A stretch of 57,219 nucleotides of DNA from Ruminococcus sp. (GTDB lineage Bacteria > Bacillota > Clostridia > Lachnospirales > Lachnospiraceae). Numbering within the stretch: the stretch's first letter is position 1; the number at the start of each line of letters is the position of its first letter. The notes below the pieces were generated by a model. It did not search any database. It was not told the DNA's origin and saw nothing but the letters and a program-made list of their open reading frames with translations. The DNA lies in assembly GCA_023663085.1 (NCBI GenBank), contig JAMPIB010000018.1:1-57219 (forward strand). Reading direction: 5' to 3'. A program made the position numbers and the translations under genes. This document shows, piece by piece, positions 7,383 through 16,291 of this stretch.

Positions 7383-8393
7383 TTATTTTGCCTCCTTTCT
7401 TGCTTTCTGTGCTGCCTTGATTGCCTTCTTTTCTTTGATGGCATCCTTATCTCTCATAATGTAGAAGAGAACCAGCGAGAAGAACAATGTGACAACGAAC
7501 AGTACAAGGGATGCCGCCGATGCCTTACCCATCTGTCTGGAGCCTGTGAAGGCCAGTTCACGGATATACATGGTAATGGTTCTCGTCGTATAATCCGGAT
7601 CGCCGTACCCGCTGGTCGTCAACAGTTTCGGGATATCATACATCTGCAGACCGCCGATAGCGGAGTTTACTAATGTAAATAACATAATAGGACGAAGCAG
7701 AGGTAATGTCACACTCTTAAAAATCTGCCAGCTTGAGGCGCCATCGACTCTGGCCGCTTCAAACAGGGAAGGGCTGATACCCAGTACGCCCGCCGTCAGA
7801 ACGATCATTGTATTACCGTACCACATCCAGAAGTTGATAAAGGAAATAATTCCTCTCGTAGACCACTTCGTATCCAGGAAACGGTAAGGTTCCGACCAGA
7901 TTCCGGAATTTACAAGTAACTGGTTGATCGGGCCGTTCGGATAATCGAACAGTTTGTAGAACAAAACGGAAATTGTGGCCGCCGTGATGATGTTAGGCAT
8001 AAAGGTCAGGATCTTATAGACACCCTGCGCTTTCATCTTGACTCTGGTATCTGTAAACCAGACTGCCAGAAGCAGTGCTAAAAGAATCTGCGGCAGGAAA
8101 TTCAATAACCACATAATGAGGGTATTTCCCAACGCTCTGAATGTATAAGTATCAAATAATGTTCCCTTATTGCTCACGAAAATGGTACTGAAGTTGGCCA
8201 GTCCGTTGAAAGTCGGGCCTACTTCCATATTGAACATCGTATCCGTATAGTTTTCACAAAATGCCAGACCCAGTGTGTAGATCAAAGGCCATAACTGGAA
8301 TATTGCGAAGATAATAAAAAACGGAGCAATAAAGAAATATCCGTAACGGCCATACTCTACTGTTTTACGCTTTTTACCATTGCTGTTTGCCAT
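7383..8393 (-). CDS. Carbohydrate ABC transporter permease, MalF/UgpA type
   Basis: A 336-residue permease with six or so membrane spans, a basic C-terminal tail (KEKKAIKAAQKARKEAK) and an EAA loop reading EAARVDGASSWQIFKSVTLP. It forms the heterodimeric channel with the MalG-type subunit that follows two bases later. The CUT1 family transports oligosaccharides delivered by a lipid-anchored binding protein; here that would be the protein encoded at 8608-10060. The start ATG 8393 is preceded by AGAAGGAAGTG. Confidence 0.9.
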   Translation of the reverse strand: MANSNGKKRKTVEYGRYGYFFIAPFFIIFAIFQLWPLIYTLGLAFCENYTDTMFNMEVGPTFNGLANFSTIFVSNKGTLFDTYTFRALGNTLIMWLLNFLPQILLALLLAVWFTDTRVKMKAQGVYKILTFMPNIITAATISVLFYKLFDYPNGPINQLLVNSGIWSEPYRFLDTKWSTRGIISFINFWMWYGNTMIVLTAGVLGISPSLFEAARVDGASSWQIFKSVTLPLLRPIMLFTLVNSAIGGLQMYDIPKLLTTSGYGDPDYTTRTITMYIRELAFTGSRQMGKASAASLVLFVVTLFFSLVLFYIMRDKDAIKEKKAIKAAQKARKEAK

Positions 8394-8607
8394 GTGTTCA
8401 CTTCCTTCTCTAAATTTTGTCGGTCATTTTCTCCGCCTGTCCTGCGCCACAGGCATTTGACAATGTTTCGTACCCGAAACCCTCTCAAATATCTGTGCCG
8501 CAGTCCTCCTCAAAAATGCCCTTATAATATCTGTACCGACTATAAAAGCCGGTACAGAATTATATTTATCATTATCCATAGACAGGCAGCTATTGCTGCA
8601 CTTTCTA
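8394..8607 (-). other. Spacer with processing hairpin between binding protein and permease genes
   Basis: A 214-base gap. CTGTACCG (8531-8538) pairs with CGGTACAG (8550-8557), with further A-T pairs outside, and no T-run follows. Such hairpins after binding-protein genes usually stabilise the upstream message and lower permease expression. The rest holds no convincing ORF. Confidence 0.5.
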
Positions 8608-9824
8608 TTATTCTACGGTTACTGCCGGATAAGCTTCAGCTACAGCCGTCTTGAAGTCTGCGATAGCTGTGTCTTTGTCCTTTTCACCTTTTGCATATGC
8701 TGTTACCTGTGTATCAAGTAACTCATTAACTTTCTGGTCATATGCACTCATCCAGGATACGTCTACATCTTCTGCCAGAGGAGCGAAGATAGAGATAAAG
8801 TCCTGACCGCCTAAGAAGTCGTATGCACCCTTACCAGCATCAGACAGATTCTTCATAGCTGCCTTGTTGTTTACATAGTCAAGAGTCTCTTCGGAAAGTT
8901 TCTCCATAACTGCTGTATCACAGCAAAGAGTTCTCATGATCGTACCAGCAAGTTCTGTATCAGAACATCCTGCTGTTGCACCGAACCATGTACCGCCCCA
9001 GTAGAAAGGAGCCGGACCCTGGCACATGTTCCAAAGACCATATGTGCCTTCGCCTGCTGCTTCACCGCCGCAGTTAGCCTTGATCGTCCAGTGTAAGAAC
9101 CATGTACATCCGAAATAACCGAATACAGCGTCAGTAGAAGGGCCAGCGTTCCATTCGTCAGACCACTGTGCAGTCTTCTGTGTTAAGTCTTCCTGCTCTA
9201 ATGTCTTAACAACGTCCATGTACTCTTCCATAGCAGCGTCCATATGGAATACGCCATCAGAAGTTACCCACGGGTCAGTCTTGTTGGACATGAATGTGTT
9301 TACAACGTCACCGTTAGAAGAAAGGATTCTTGTTGCATCACCGGATTTTTCCTTAATTTCTCTTGCTGTTGCAAGGAAGTCATCCCAGGAACCGATCTTA
9401 GCCTGCATTTCTTCAGGGCTTGTTACGCCAAGAAGGCTTTCTGCGAGGTCAGATCTGTAGATGAAGGAACCAGGACAAGCCTGCCATGATACACCTTTTA
9501 AAGAACCATCTCTCTGATCTGTAGCGATTGTAATTGTGTAAGGATACATCTCTGTCAGATCAGCATCTGTGATACCACAGTCCGTTACAGGGATCGTGAA
9601 ATCGCTGTTCGTATACTTCATGATATAACCAGCTTCGAAAGCGATCATATCAGGATAGTCTTCTGCGTCAGGAGTCTGTAATAACTGGTCGATCTTCTCC
9701 TGGTAAATTGCAGAGTCACCAACGTTTACATATTCGATTCTGTCTTCGATCTCAGGATAAACTTCATACACATAAGCAAGTCTTTCCTGTACTTCTGTGT
9801 TCCAGGAGTAGATATAGAATTTAT

Positions 9825-9833
9825 CCCCCCCCC
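9825..9833. repeat. Nine-base C/G homopolymer at the frame break
   Basis: Nine C on the plus strand (nine G in the message) at the junction of linker and binding domain. Tract lengths of 8 or 11 would restore the reading frame; 9 or 10 close it. Confidence 0.9.
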
Positions 9834-9836
9834 GCT

Positions 9837-9956
9837 GCGGATGTGTCTGCTGCCGCGTCATCTGCGGATGTATCTGCTGCTGCATCATCTGCGGATGTGT
9901 CTGCTGCTGCATCATCTGCGGATGTGTCTGCGGATGTATCTGCTGCTGCAGAATCA
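9837..9956. repeat. 27-bp tandem repeats in the lipoprotein linker
   Basis: Units of 27 bp at 9837-9863, 9864-9890, 9891-9917 and 9930-9956, with a 12-bp partial copy at 9918-9929. Each begins GCGGATGTRTCTGCTGC on the plus strand and encodes ADDAAADTS-type linker units in frame, so copy changes alter linker length without breaking the frame. Confidence 0.88.
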
Positions 9957-10161
9957 TTTGTTGTTGCACTGTCTGATGCACTGTCGTTTCCACCGCAGCC
10001 AACAAGCAGGCTTGCTACCATAGCTGTAGAAAGAAGTGCACTAAGTAACTTTTTCTTCATTTGATTGTTTCCTCCCTTTGAGAATTTTTGATGTAACATT
10101 GCTGTTACTCGTTACTTTTGCATTTATAAGATTATCAGTTGCCTGATATAAATGCCGTTCT

Positions 10162-11178
10162 TTATACGTTCAGATCTGCTACCGATCTGCCGGCAAATAC
10201 TTCTCCCGGCACGACGATCTGTTCTATAAGCGTCGTTTTGGGATGTTCTATCAAAGCGATCAGTTTCTCCGCCGCCTTCTGCCCTAACTGCTTCGTATCC
10301 TGTTTTAACGTTGTCAGCTGCGGTTCGATATGTCTGGCAACCTGGATCCCGTCATAACCGGCCACGGAAATGTCTTCCGGTATCCGTAATCCCCGCTCCG
10401 TAATGGCCCTGATCCCGCCAAAGCAGGCGAAATCATCGGGAAATAAGATACAGGTCGGCCGCTCTTTCAGATCGAGGATGCGCATGGTTTCCACATAGGC
10501 CGCCTTCGTATCACGATAGGGCGCTTCTGATACATATTCATCCGGAACATCTATTTTCAGTTCAGCCAGTGTCTTATAAAAAGATGCCAGCCGGCTCTTG
10601 GCCACTGAAGATTCTATTCCGTGGATATAAGCTATCCGGCGGTGTCCTTTTTCATATATATAATATATCAGATCCCGTATCCCCTTCACGTTATCCGACA
10701 TGATCGCACAGACATTGTCAAAAATATGATCTATCGTCACGGTCGGGATATCGCTTTGTACAAGTTCGAGTACTTCGCGCGCAGAGAAGTCGATACAGGC
10801 GATCACTACGCCGTCAAACCCTCTGTATCTGCAATGTTCCAGATAGGATAATTTATTCGCTCTCGTCTTGCATCCGTTAATGAAAGTGATATCATATCCT
10901 TTCGCTTCTACAGTACGTTTCAGGCTGTCCAGTACATAGGCAAAATAATCATGCGTCAGACCGCTCTGGTCATCATCTACAAATAATACGCCGATATTAT
11001 ATGTACGGTGCGTCTTTAACGCTTTGGCCGCAGCATTGGGCAGATAGCCCATTGCTTTCGCAGTCTGTTTGATACGTTCTTTCGTTTCTGTTCCAATATC
11101 ACTGTGATCGTTAAGCGCCTTACTCACAGTGGCAATGGATACACCGCATTCTGTTGATATATCTTTCAATGAAACCAT
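10162..11178 (-). CDS. LacI-family transcriptional regulator
   Basis: A 338-residue repressor. Residues 1-55 hold the LacI helix-turn-helix and hinge (SLKDISTECGVSIATVSKALNDHSDIG, then GYLPNAAAKALKT); the rest is a periplasmic-binding-protein-like sugar sensor (YNIGVLFVDDD, AYIHGIES, ISVAGYDGIQVARHIEPQLT). It is upstream of the binding-protein gene by about 100 bases and divergent from the GH94 unit. Repeated ACTTAATCG(TTTTC) sites in the divergent region, with the central CG typical of LacI-family operators, suggest it represses itself and the cellobiose genes. The inducer is inferred to be a cellodextrin or related sugar. Confidence 0.9.
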   Translation of the reverse strand: MVSLKDISTECGVSIATVSKALNDHSDIGTETKERIKQTAKAMGYLPNAAAKALKTHRTYNIGVLFVDDDQSGLTHDYFAYVLDSLKRTVEAKGYDITFINGCKTRANKLSYLEHCRYRGFDGVVIACIDFSAREVLELVQSDIPTVTIDHIFDNVCAIMSDNVKGIRDLIYYIYEKGHRRIAYIHGIESSVAKSRLASFYKTLAELKIDVPDEYVSEAPYRDTKAAYVETMRILDLKERPTCILFPDDFACFGGIRAITERGLRIPEDISVAGYDGIQVARHIEPQLTTLKQDTKQLGQKAAEKLIALIEHPKTTLIEQIVVPGEVFAGRSVADLNV

Positions 11179-11251
11179 TCGCGTCTGCCCCTATCCCATA
11201 AAGGTCTGGCCATATCCTGCCATGTGACCCTGAGAGGAACCAGCCTAAATC

Positions 11252-11270
11252 ACTTAATCGTTTTCGTGAT
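11252..11270. promoter_or_regulatory. LacI-type operator 1
   Basis: ACTTAATCGTTTTCGTGAT, on the other strand GAAAACGATTAAGT. It lies 74-92 bases before the lacI start, placing it for autoregulation. Confidence 0.55.
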
Positions 11271-11416
11271 ATCAGTGTATATCATTTTCGATAATTTTGC
11301 AAGCTACTTTTTCCCTTTTTTGTTTATTTTCAATAATTTTGTGTATTTTTCACATTTTGGCTCATTATTTTTCTGTGCTTTTGCACAGTTATTTAACACT
11401 TTGTTTACAATTTGGA

Positions 11417-11440
11417 CTTAATCGCAGTAAACGTTTTCGC
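11417..11440. promoter_or_regulatory. LacI- or CcpA-type operator 2
   Basis: Contains ACTTAATCG followed by GTAAACGTTTTCGC, a central AAACGTTT palindrome close to a catabolite (cre) box. It lies upstream of the plus-strand promoter. Confidence 0.45.
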
Positions 11441-11490
11441 AATGTTTCGCTAAAGCACCTGATTTCCTTCATAATGCTGATAATTTTTCA

Positions 11491-11519
11491 TTGCATTTTC
11501 CATATTTTTTCTGTATAAT
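11491..11519 (+). promoter_or_regulatory. Promoter of the membrane protein / GH94 unit
   Basis: TTGCAT (11491-11496), a 17-base spacer, TATAAT (11514-11519). The start site would be near 11526, just ahead of two operator-like copies. Confidence 0.65.
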
Positions 11520-11528
11520 TTTTTTATC

Positions 11529-11570
11529 ACTTAATCTTATGTTTCTGCAATAACTTAATCGTTTTCTTGT
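11529..11570. promoter_or_regulatory. Paired LacI-type operators 3 and 4
   Basis: CACTTAATCTTATG (from 11529) and AACTTAATCGTTTTCTTG (11552-11569), 23 bases apart, directly downstream of the predicted transcription start, where a bound repressor would block elongation. Confidence 0.5.
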
Positions 11571-11583
11571 TTTCGGACAGTCC

Positions 11584-12105
11584 ATGAGGTACGCACATGC
11601 GGAGGATAAACTTATAAAAAAATTCACGATAAGAGTTTTGTTTTTATTTTGCGGATTATATTTGTTATATTTTCTATTATGTCTGATATTCTCTATAGTG
11701 GCGGTAACTAATATACGTACATTGAGTTATCAGTCCATAGGCTGGGGCGTGGTTCTGGTGGAATATAAGTTTGATTTTGCCGACGATCTGGTCGAAGTAA
11801 ATTATTACGATTATGACGAAACGCTCCATACCCACAGGGAAGATACCTTTTCACCCGAACAGCAGAAAAAACTCAGACTGGCCTGCGCTTTTTCCCTTAT
11901 GCCCGTCTGGAAATGGAGTTACCATAACCCGGCAGTTTCTGACGGTGATCAGTGGGAAGTAATGATTACTTATAATAATGGAAAAGAAAAACGCACATAT
12001 GGCAGTAACGCATATCCGCTTTTATACCCTCTTGCACATGATACCATCACATCAATTTCTGATACGCTCAGGCAGACAGAAATTGAGCAGGATGCGATTC
12101 CGTAA
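11584..12105 (+). CDS. Hypothetical single-span membrane protein
   Basis: A 173-residue protein not recognised as a named family. A basic N-terminus (KLIKKFTIRV) leads into one long hydrophobic helix (about residues 16-42: FLFCGLYLLYFLLCLIFSIV), then a mostly polar, Tyr- and Asp-rich domain, probably outside the cell, with VEVNYYDYDETLHTHREDTF. The ribosome site before ATG 11584 is poor, so the start is uncertain. It is placed between the operator/promoter region and GH94 with 34 bases to the next start, so it should be co-expressed with cellobiose phosphorylase. A role in sensing or uptake is possible but not shown. Confidence 0.65.
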   Translation: MRYAHAEDKLIKKFTIRVLFLFCGLYLLYFLLCLIFSIVAVTNIRTLSYQSIGWGVVLVEYKFDFADDLVEVNYYDYDETLHTHREDTFSPEQQKKLRLACAFSLMPVWKWSYHNPAVSDGDQWEVMITYNNGKEKRTYGSNAYPLLYPLAHDTITSISDTLRQTEIEQDAIP

Positions 12106-12139
12106 AACGAGTTAAAAAAATTAAAAAGGAGAACGTACT

Positions 12140-14575
12140 ATGAAATTTGGTTTTTTTGATGATGCTAACCGGGAGTATGTCATCACCACCCCCAAAACAC
12201 CTTTACCCTGGATCAACTACTTAGGGTGCAACGACTTTTTTACCCTGATCTCCAACACATGCGGCGGCTATACTTTCTATAAGGACGCCAAGCTGTTACG
12301 TATGACGCGTTATCGTTATAACGATGTGCCCAATGATATCAATGGTAAATACTTCTATATTAAAGATGGCGGCTGCATCTGGAATCCGGGCTGGAAACCG
12401 ACCCAGACGGAGCTCGACAGTTATGAATGCCGCCACGGTATCGGCTACAGCCGCTTTACGGGCGCTAAGAATAACGTAGAAGCGTCTGTACTGACTTTTG
12501 TACCGATGAATGACACCTGCGAGATCAGCCAGGTCAAACTGACCAATAAAGGCGATGCGGCCAAAGAAATCTCACTCTTTTCCTATGTAGAGTGGTGTCT
12601 TTGGAATGCGGATGACGATTCCAGAAATTTCCAGAGGAATTTAAGCACAGGTGAAGTCGAAGTGATCGGCTCTACGATTTATCATAAAACAGAATACAGA
12701 GAGCGCAGGAATCATTACGCCATCTATTCCGTAAATACACCGGTAGATGGCTTTGATACAAGCCGCGACGCTTTCCTTGGCGCATACCGCGGTGCTGCCA
12801 ACCCCGAAGCCGTAGAAAATGGAAAATGCACGAACTCCATGGCCAGCGGCTGGTCTCCTATCGCCTCCCAGCAGATCAACGTATCTCTGGCGCCCGGTGA
12901 GACGAAATCTTTTGTATTCGTGCTTGGTTATATCGAGAATCCCGAAGAGGAGAAATGGGAATCTCCCGGCATCATCAATAAAAAACCCGCCAATGCCATG
13001 CTGGCAAAATATCAGTCTGACGCTGACGTGGACAAGGCTTTTGCAGAACTTAATGAATACTGGAGTGCGCTTTTATCCAAATACAGCGTGAAATCCTCCA
13101 ATGATAAAGTAGACCGTATGGTAAATATCTGGAACCAGTATCAGTGTATGGTAACTTTTAACATGTCACGTTCCGCCTCTTATTACGAATCAGGTATCGG
13201 CCGCGGCATGGGATTCAGGGATTCCTGCCAGGATCTGCTCGGTTTCGTGCATCTGATCCCCGACAGGGCAAGACAGAGAATTATTGACATCGCATCCACA
13301 CAGTTCCAGGATGGCAGCGCTTATCACCAGTACCAGCCTTTGACGAAAAAAGGCAATTCCGATATCGGCAGCGGCTTTAACGACGACCCGTTATGGCTGA
13401 TCGCTGGAACGTCTGCCTATGTACGTGAAAGCGGCGATACTTCTATCTTAACGGAAATGGTTCCTTTCGATAACGATATGTCGGTGGCTGCTCCTTTGAT
13501 GAACCACTTAAAACGCTCCTTTGATTATATTGTCAATCATAAAGGGCCTCACGAGCTGCCGCTGATCGGGCGCGCCGACTGGAATGACTGTCTGAACTTA
13601 AACTGCTTCTCCGAGCATCCGGGCGAATCGTTCCAGACTTTCGGGCCTTCCGAAGGGCCTGTCGCAGAGTCCGTATTCATTGCCGGTATGTTCGTTAAAT
13701 ATGGTGAAGAATACGCACAGTTATGCGAACTGATGAACGACCAGGCAGAAGCTGACAGAGCAAGAGCCGAAGTGAAGAAGATGTATGACGCTATCTTAAA
13801 AGACGGCTGGGACGGCGAGTGGTTCGTCCGCGCTTATGACGCTTACAGCCACAAGATCGGTTCCAAAGAATGCGAAGAAGGCCAGATTTATATCGAGCCG
13901 CAGGGATTCTGTGTTCTGGCGGGCGTCGGCGTAGAAGAAGGTCTTGCCAAAAAAGCGCTGGATTCCGTAAAAGAAAAACTGGATACCAAATATGGCGTTA
14001 TGATCTTACAACCCGCTTATACCAAATATCACTTAGAACTCGGCGAAGTTTCTTCCTATCCGCCGGGATATAAGGAAAACGCCGGTATCTTCTGCCATAA
14101 CAATCCGTGGGTTTCTATCGCCGAGACGGTCATCGGACGCGGCGACCGCGCTTTTGAAATTTATCAGAAGACCTGCCCTGCTTATGTAGAAGAAATCAGC
14201 GAAATTCATAGAACGGAACCGTATGTATATTCCCAGATGGTAGCCGGAGCGGACGCCAAGTTCCACGGTGAAGCCAAGAACAGCTGGCTGACCGGAACCG
14301 CTGCCTGGACATTCGTAAATGTCTCCCAGTATATTCTGGGCGTATACCCTACCCACACGGGCCTTAGCATCAACCCCTGTGTTCCGAAGGGATTCGGCGA
14401 TTTTGAACTCACCAGAAAATTCCGCGAGGGAACCTACCATATCAAGGTCGTAAATCCCGGCAATGTGGAAAAAGGTGTGAAGTCCATTACCGTAGACGGA
14501 CAGAATGTCGAAGGATGCGTCGTACCTTATGTAAAGGGTAAAGAATCCTATGATGTTGTGGTAACTATGGGATAG
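12140..14575 (+). CDS. Cellobiose phosphorylase, GH94
   Basis: An 811-residue cytosolic enzyme that splits cellobiose with phosphate into glucose 1-phosphate and glucose, saving ATP. The N-terminal beta-sandwich starts [20 protein letters not shown]; the (alpha/alpha)6 barrel contains [20 protein letters not shown] and [11 protein letters not shown], the latter carrying the catalytic acid Asp. Length and motifs match the cellobiose-specific branch rather than cellodextrin or chitobiose phosphorylases. AAAGGAG lies ten bases before ATG 12140. It is under the LacI-type operators and is the metabolic endpoint for sugar brought in by the ABC system at 6.5-10 kb. Confidence 0.95.
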   Translation: MKFGFFDDANREYVITTPKTPLPWINYLGCNDFFTLISNTCGGYTFYKDAKLLRMTRYRYNDVPNDINGKYFYIKDGGCIWNPGWKPTQTELDSYECRHGIGYSRFTGAKNNVEASVLTFVPMNDTCEISQVKLTNKGDAAKEISLFSYVEWCLWNADDDSRNFQRNLSTGEVEVIGSTIYHKTEYRERRNHYAIYSVNTPVDGFDTSRDAFLGAYRGAANPEAVENGKCTNSMASGWSPIASQQINVSLAPGETKSFVFVLGYIENPEEEKWESPGIINKKPANAMLAKYQSDADVDKAFAELNEYWSALLSKYSVKSSNDKVDRMVNIWNQYQCMVTFNMSRSASYYESGIGRGMGFRDSCQDLLGFVHLIPDRARQRIIDIASTQFQDGSAYHQYQPLTKKGNSDIGSGFNDDPLWLIAGTSAYVRESGDTSILTEMVPFDNDMSVAAPLMNHLKRSFDYIVNHKGPHELPLIGRADWNDCLNLNCFSEHPGESFQTFGPSEGPVAESVFIAGMFVKYGEEYAQLCELMNDQAEADRARAEVKKMYDAILKDGWDGEWFVRAYDAYSHKIGSKECEEGQIYIEPQGFCVLAGVGVEEGLAKKALDSVKEKLDTKYGVMILQPAYTKYHLELGEVSSYPPGYKENAGIFCHNNPWVSIAETVIGRGDRAFEIYQKTCPAYVEEISEIHRTEPYVYSQMVAGADAKFHGEAKNSWLTGTAAWTFVNVSQYILGVYPTHTGLSINPCVPKGFGDFELTRKFREGTYHIKVVNPGNVEKGVKSITVDGQNVEGCVVPYVKGKESYDVVVTMG

Positions 14576-14606
14576 TACACGAAAAATCTTATATGCTAAA
14601 GAAATC

Positions 14607-14636
14607 CGGGCCCTGCGAAAGCAGGGTCCGTTTTCG
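14607..14636 (+). terminator. Terminator after GH94
   Basis: CGGGCCCTGC and GCAGGGTCCG pair around a GAAA tetraloop (14607-14630), followed by TTTTC. Confidence 0.85.
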
Positions 14637-14716
14637 ATGGAATAAGACGTCACAACTTCCGCATCACAATCCAGTCAAATATTTTCACAGATACTATTGC
14701 CAAAAAGCCAAAAATA

Positions 14717-14744
14717 TGTCATAGTAGAATATGCAACTATGACA
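14717..14744. promoter_or_regulatory. Palindromic operator upstream of MerR gene
   Basis: TGTCATAGT (14717-14725) and ACTATGACA (14736-14744) form a perfect nine-base inverted repeat with a ten-base spacer, 59 bases before the MerR start. A TAGAAT -10-like element overlaps the left arm, so binding would affect the promoter. Probably the target of the MerR protein itself. Confidence 0.6.
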
Positions 14745-14802
14745 CAAGGTTAGAGTTATATTCACAAAACAGATGAATACCCTACATACAAAGGAGTACC
14801 CT

Positions 14803-15654
14803 ATGGCCTCACAATATCTCTCTATCGGTAAAGTTTCCAAACTGAAAAACGTCAGCATCAAATCTCTCCGTTACTATGACCGGATCGGCATCTTAAAACC
14901 GGCTTTTGTCAACGCGGAGACCAACTACCGCTACTATACGCAGGATCAGCTTTATCTTCTGGATGCGATCACGCTTTGTATCAAGCTGGGGATTCCCCTG
15001 AAAGACCTGAACCAGTATGTGGAACATGATACCATTAATTTACAGAAACTGCTCTATGATGGCAAGATCCTTGCCGAAGAGAAGATCATGGAAATCCATC
15101 AGTCTCTGGAGGCCCTGCAGGATACGCTGCGCAGCCTCTCTACTTCCGTAGACGGTATGGCCAGGATACCGGAAAGCAAGTCGGGCCTGCTGCTGCCGGA
15201 CGGTTTTTATCAGAATACCTTCCGGTCACGTACCGTTCTGACCGTTCCCTTAGAGGAAATGGATACGCCCAAATATTACGGGCAGTATATTCTGAAACTT
15301 TTCGTAAACGCACAGCAAATGGAAATCAACGTTTCCTATCCTTCGGGTATCCTGCATGAATACAGCCAGGGGTATCTGCACAGGTATATGTTCCTCTGTG
15401 TCAACGAAGAAGATGTTGCCAAAGCATCCGTACCGGAAAACAAAGATATCGTCCGCACGCTGCCGGAGGGCACCTATATCTGCCGCAAAATCTCTACCCA
15501 TATGGTAGGGTCTGTGCAGGAAGAAATGAAGGAAGTTTTACGAAGCGATTCCTTCTGTATCATTGAAACTGATACCTCTTCGGCCCAGAATAAAAAAAAC
15601 GGTTATCCTTTTGAATTACAGTATTATCATTCTTCGAACGGTCTGACCCTGTAG
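14803..15654 (+). CDS. MerR-family regulator with effector-binding domain
   Basis: A 283-residue regulator. The N-terminal winged helix reads LSIGKVSKLKNVSIKSLRYYDRIGILKP, with YRYYTQDQLYLLDAI following, both classic MerR features. A coiled-coil dimer helix spans about 85-120. The C-terminal part, about 125-283, looks like a GyrI/BmrR-type ligand-binding domain, so the signal is likely a small organic compound rather than a metal. The start at 14803 follows AAAGGAG; the frame opening at 14773 adds ten unneeded residues. No plus-strand target gene follows, so besides autoregulation the regulon is unknown. Its 3' end overlaps the convergent radical SAM gene by 28 bases. Confidence 0.85.
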   Translation: MASQYLSIGKVSKLKNVSIKSLRYYDRIGILKPAFVNAETNYRYYTQDQLYLLDAITLCIKLGIPLKDLNQYVEHDTINLQKLLYDGKILAEEKIMEIHQSLEALQDTLRSLSTSVDGMARIPESKSGLLLPDGFYQNTFRSRTVLTVPLEEMDTPKYYGQYILKLFVNAQQMEINVSYPSGILHEYSQGYLHRYMFLCVNEEDVAKASVPENKDIVRTLPEGTYICRKISTHMVGSVQEEMKEVLRSDSFCIIETDTSSAQNKKNGYPFELQYYHSSNGLTL

Positions 15655-16229
15655 GTCACGCCCAGTCTGTCGCATATGGCCTGACACTGTGCTTCTTCTT
15701 CCGCCGTGATGGTTGTCGCCACGGTAGTAAGGACTACATTGGGTACATATCTACTGACATTTCCGGCGAAACGCAGCATCGCATCATGCGAGCCAAGCCC
15801 GAATTTACTGCGGGTCAGTTTAAAATACTCTTCCCTGTTTGGAGTGTTTAAACTGATGGAGATCGTATCGACAAGCCCCTCATACATCGGCGCCGTATCT
15901 TTATCATAGAGCAGGTCGGAAAGACCGTTCGTATTGATGCGGATGGCGATATGGAATTTTTCTTTGGCGAAAGCCGCTACTTTTAACAGATCATCCAGAC
16001 GCTCTGTCGGCTCTCCAAAACCGCAGAATACCAGTTCCTTATATTTACTCATATCAAATTTATCAAATTCCGCAATGACTTCTTCCACGCCCGGTTCTCT
16101 CTCCAGCCAGAGACTGCCGGAATGATTCATCTCATCCATAGTCTGACGCAGGCAGAAGGTGCAGGCGCAGGGACAGCGGTTCGTCATATTCACATATAGA
16201 TTTTCGTGCACTTCATATAAAATTACCAT
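15627..16229 (-). CDS. Radical SAM protein, TatD-associated type
   Basis: A 200-residue small radical SAM enzyme. The cluster motif is CPCACTFC (C-x3-C-x2-C) near residue 19, followed by ELVFCGFGEPTERLDDLL (GGE-like SAM contact), IRINTNG and TISISLNTPN. Size and motifs fit the short TatD-linked radical SAM family (TIGR04038-like), whose reaction is not known. No tatD gene is next to it here. The pyridoxal kinase gene lies 62 bases upstream on the same strand. The ribosome site is weak (GGTGAACC). The gene end lies inside the MerR coding region. Confidence 0.82.
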   Translation of the reverse strand: MVILYEVHENLYVNMTNRCPCACTFCLRQTMDEMNHSGSLWLEREPGVEEVIAEFDKFDMSKYKELVFCGFGEPTERLDDLLKVAAFAKEKFHIAIRINTNGLSDLLYDKDTAPMYEGLVDTISISLNTPNREEYFKLTRSKFGLGSHDAMLRFAGNVSRYVPNVVLTTVATTITAEEEAQCQAICDRLGVTYRVRPFEE

Positions 16230-16291
16230 ACAGGTTCACCATACCTTTCTCTTAATACCTTTCTTTCAGCCCTTTTCTTTTTAATCCCTTT

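Larger units (their letters stand above)
8608..10060 (-). pseudogene. Sugar ABC substrate-binding lipoprotein, frameshifted at a G9 tract
   Basis: The N-terminal part starts at ATG 10060 (GGGAGG upstream) with a lipoprotein signal ending LLVGCGG, then an Asp/Ala/Thr/Ser linker made of 9-residue repeats. It meets TAA at 9821-9823 directly after a run of nine G on the coding strand. The solute-binding domain (DKFYIYSWNTEVQERLAYVY onward, to stop 8608) is intact one frame away. Eight G instead of nine would give one 483-residue protein, the usual CUT1 binding-protein size. So this is either a phase-OFF state of a slippage-prone gene, a homopolymer sequencing error, or a real recent mutation. Neighbouring permeases and a GH94 gene suggest cello-oligosaccharide binding. 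Confidence 0.85.
11179..11583. promoter_or_regulatory. Divergent lacI / GH94 control region
   Basis: A 405-base A+T-rich gap without a convincing gene. It holds operator-like repeats at 11252-11270, 11417-11440, 11529-11540 and 11552-11570, a strong plus-strand promoter at 11491-11519, and a possible minus-strand promoter (TTGCAA-N17-TACACT) for lacI near 11280-11300. Short ORFs here lack ribosome sites and coding character. Confidence 0.6.

Noticed and set aside
9837-9956. CRISPR-like array
   Set aside because: The repeats are directly tandem, without unique spacers, and are in frame within a lipoprotein linker.
9708-10064. Plus-strand ORFs rich in Ala/Ser/Asp or Leu/His opposite the lipoprotein linker
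   Set aside because: They are shadows of the 27-bp repeats, which stay open in several frames; no ribosome site or family similarity.
11224-11518. Short Phe-rich plus-strand ORFs in the lacI-GH94 gap
   Set aside because: They arise from A+T-rich sequence, lack ribosome sites and overlap the operators and promoter.
14033-14653. Long minus-strand ORF of 206 residues inside GH94
   Set aside because: It is antisense to the conserved C-terminal part of cellobiose phosphorylase, with no ribosome site or recognisable domain.
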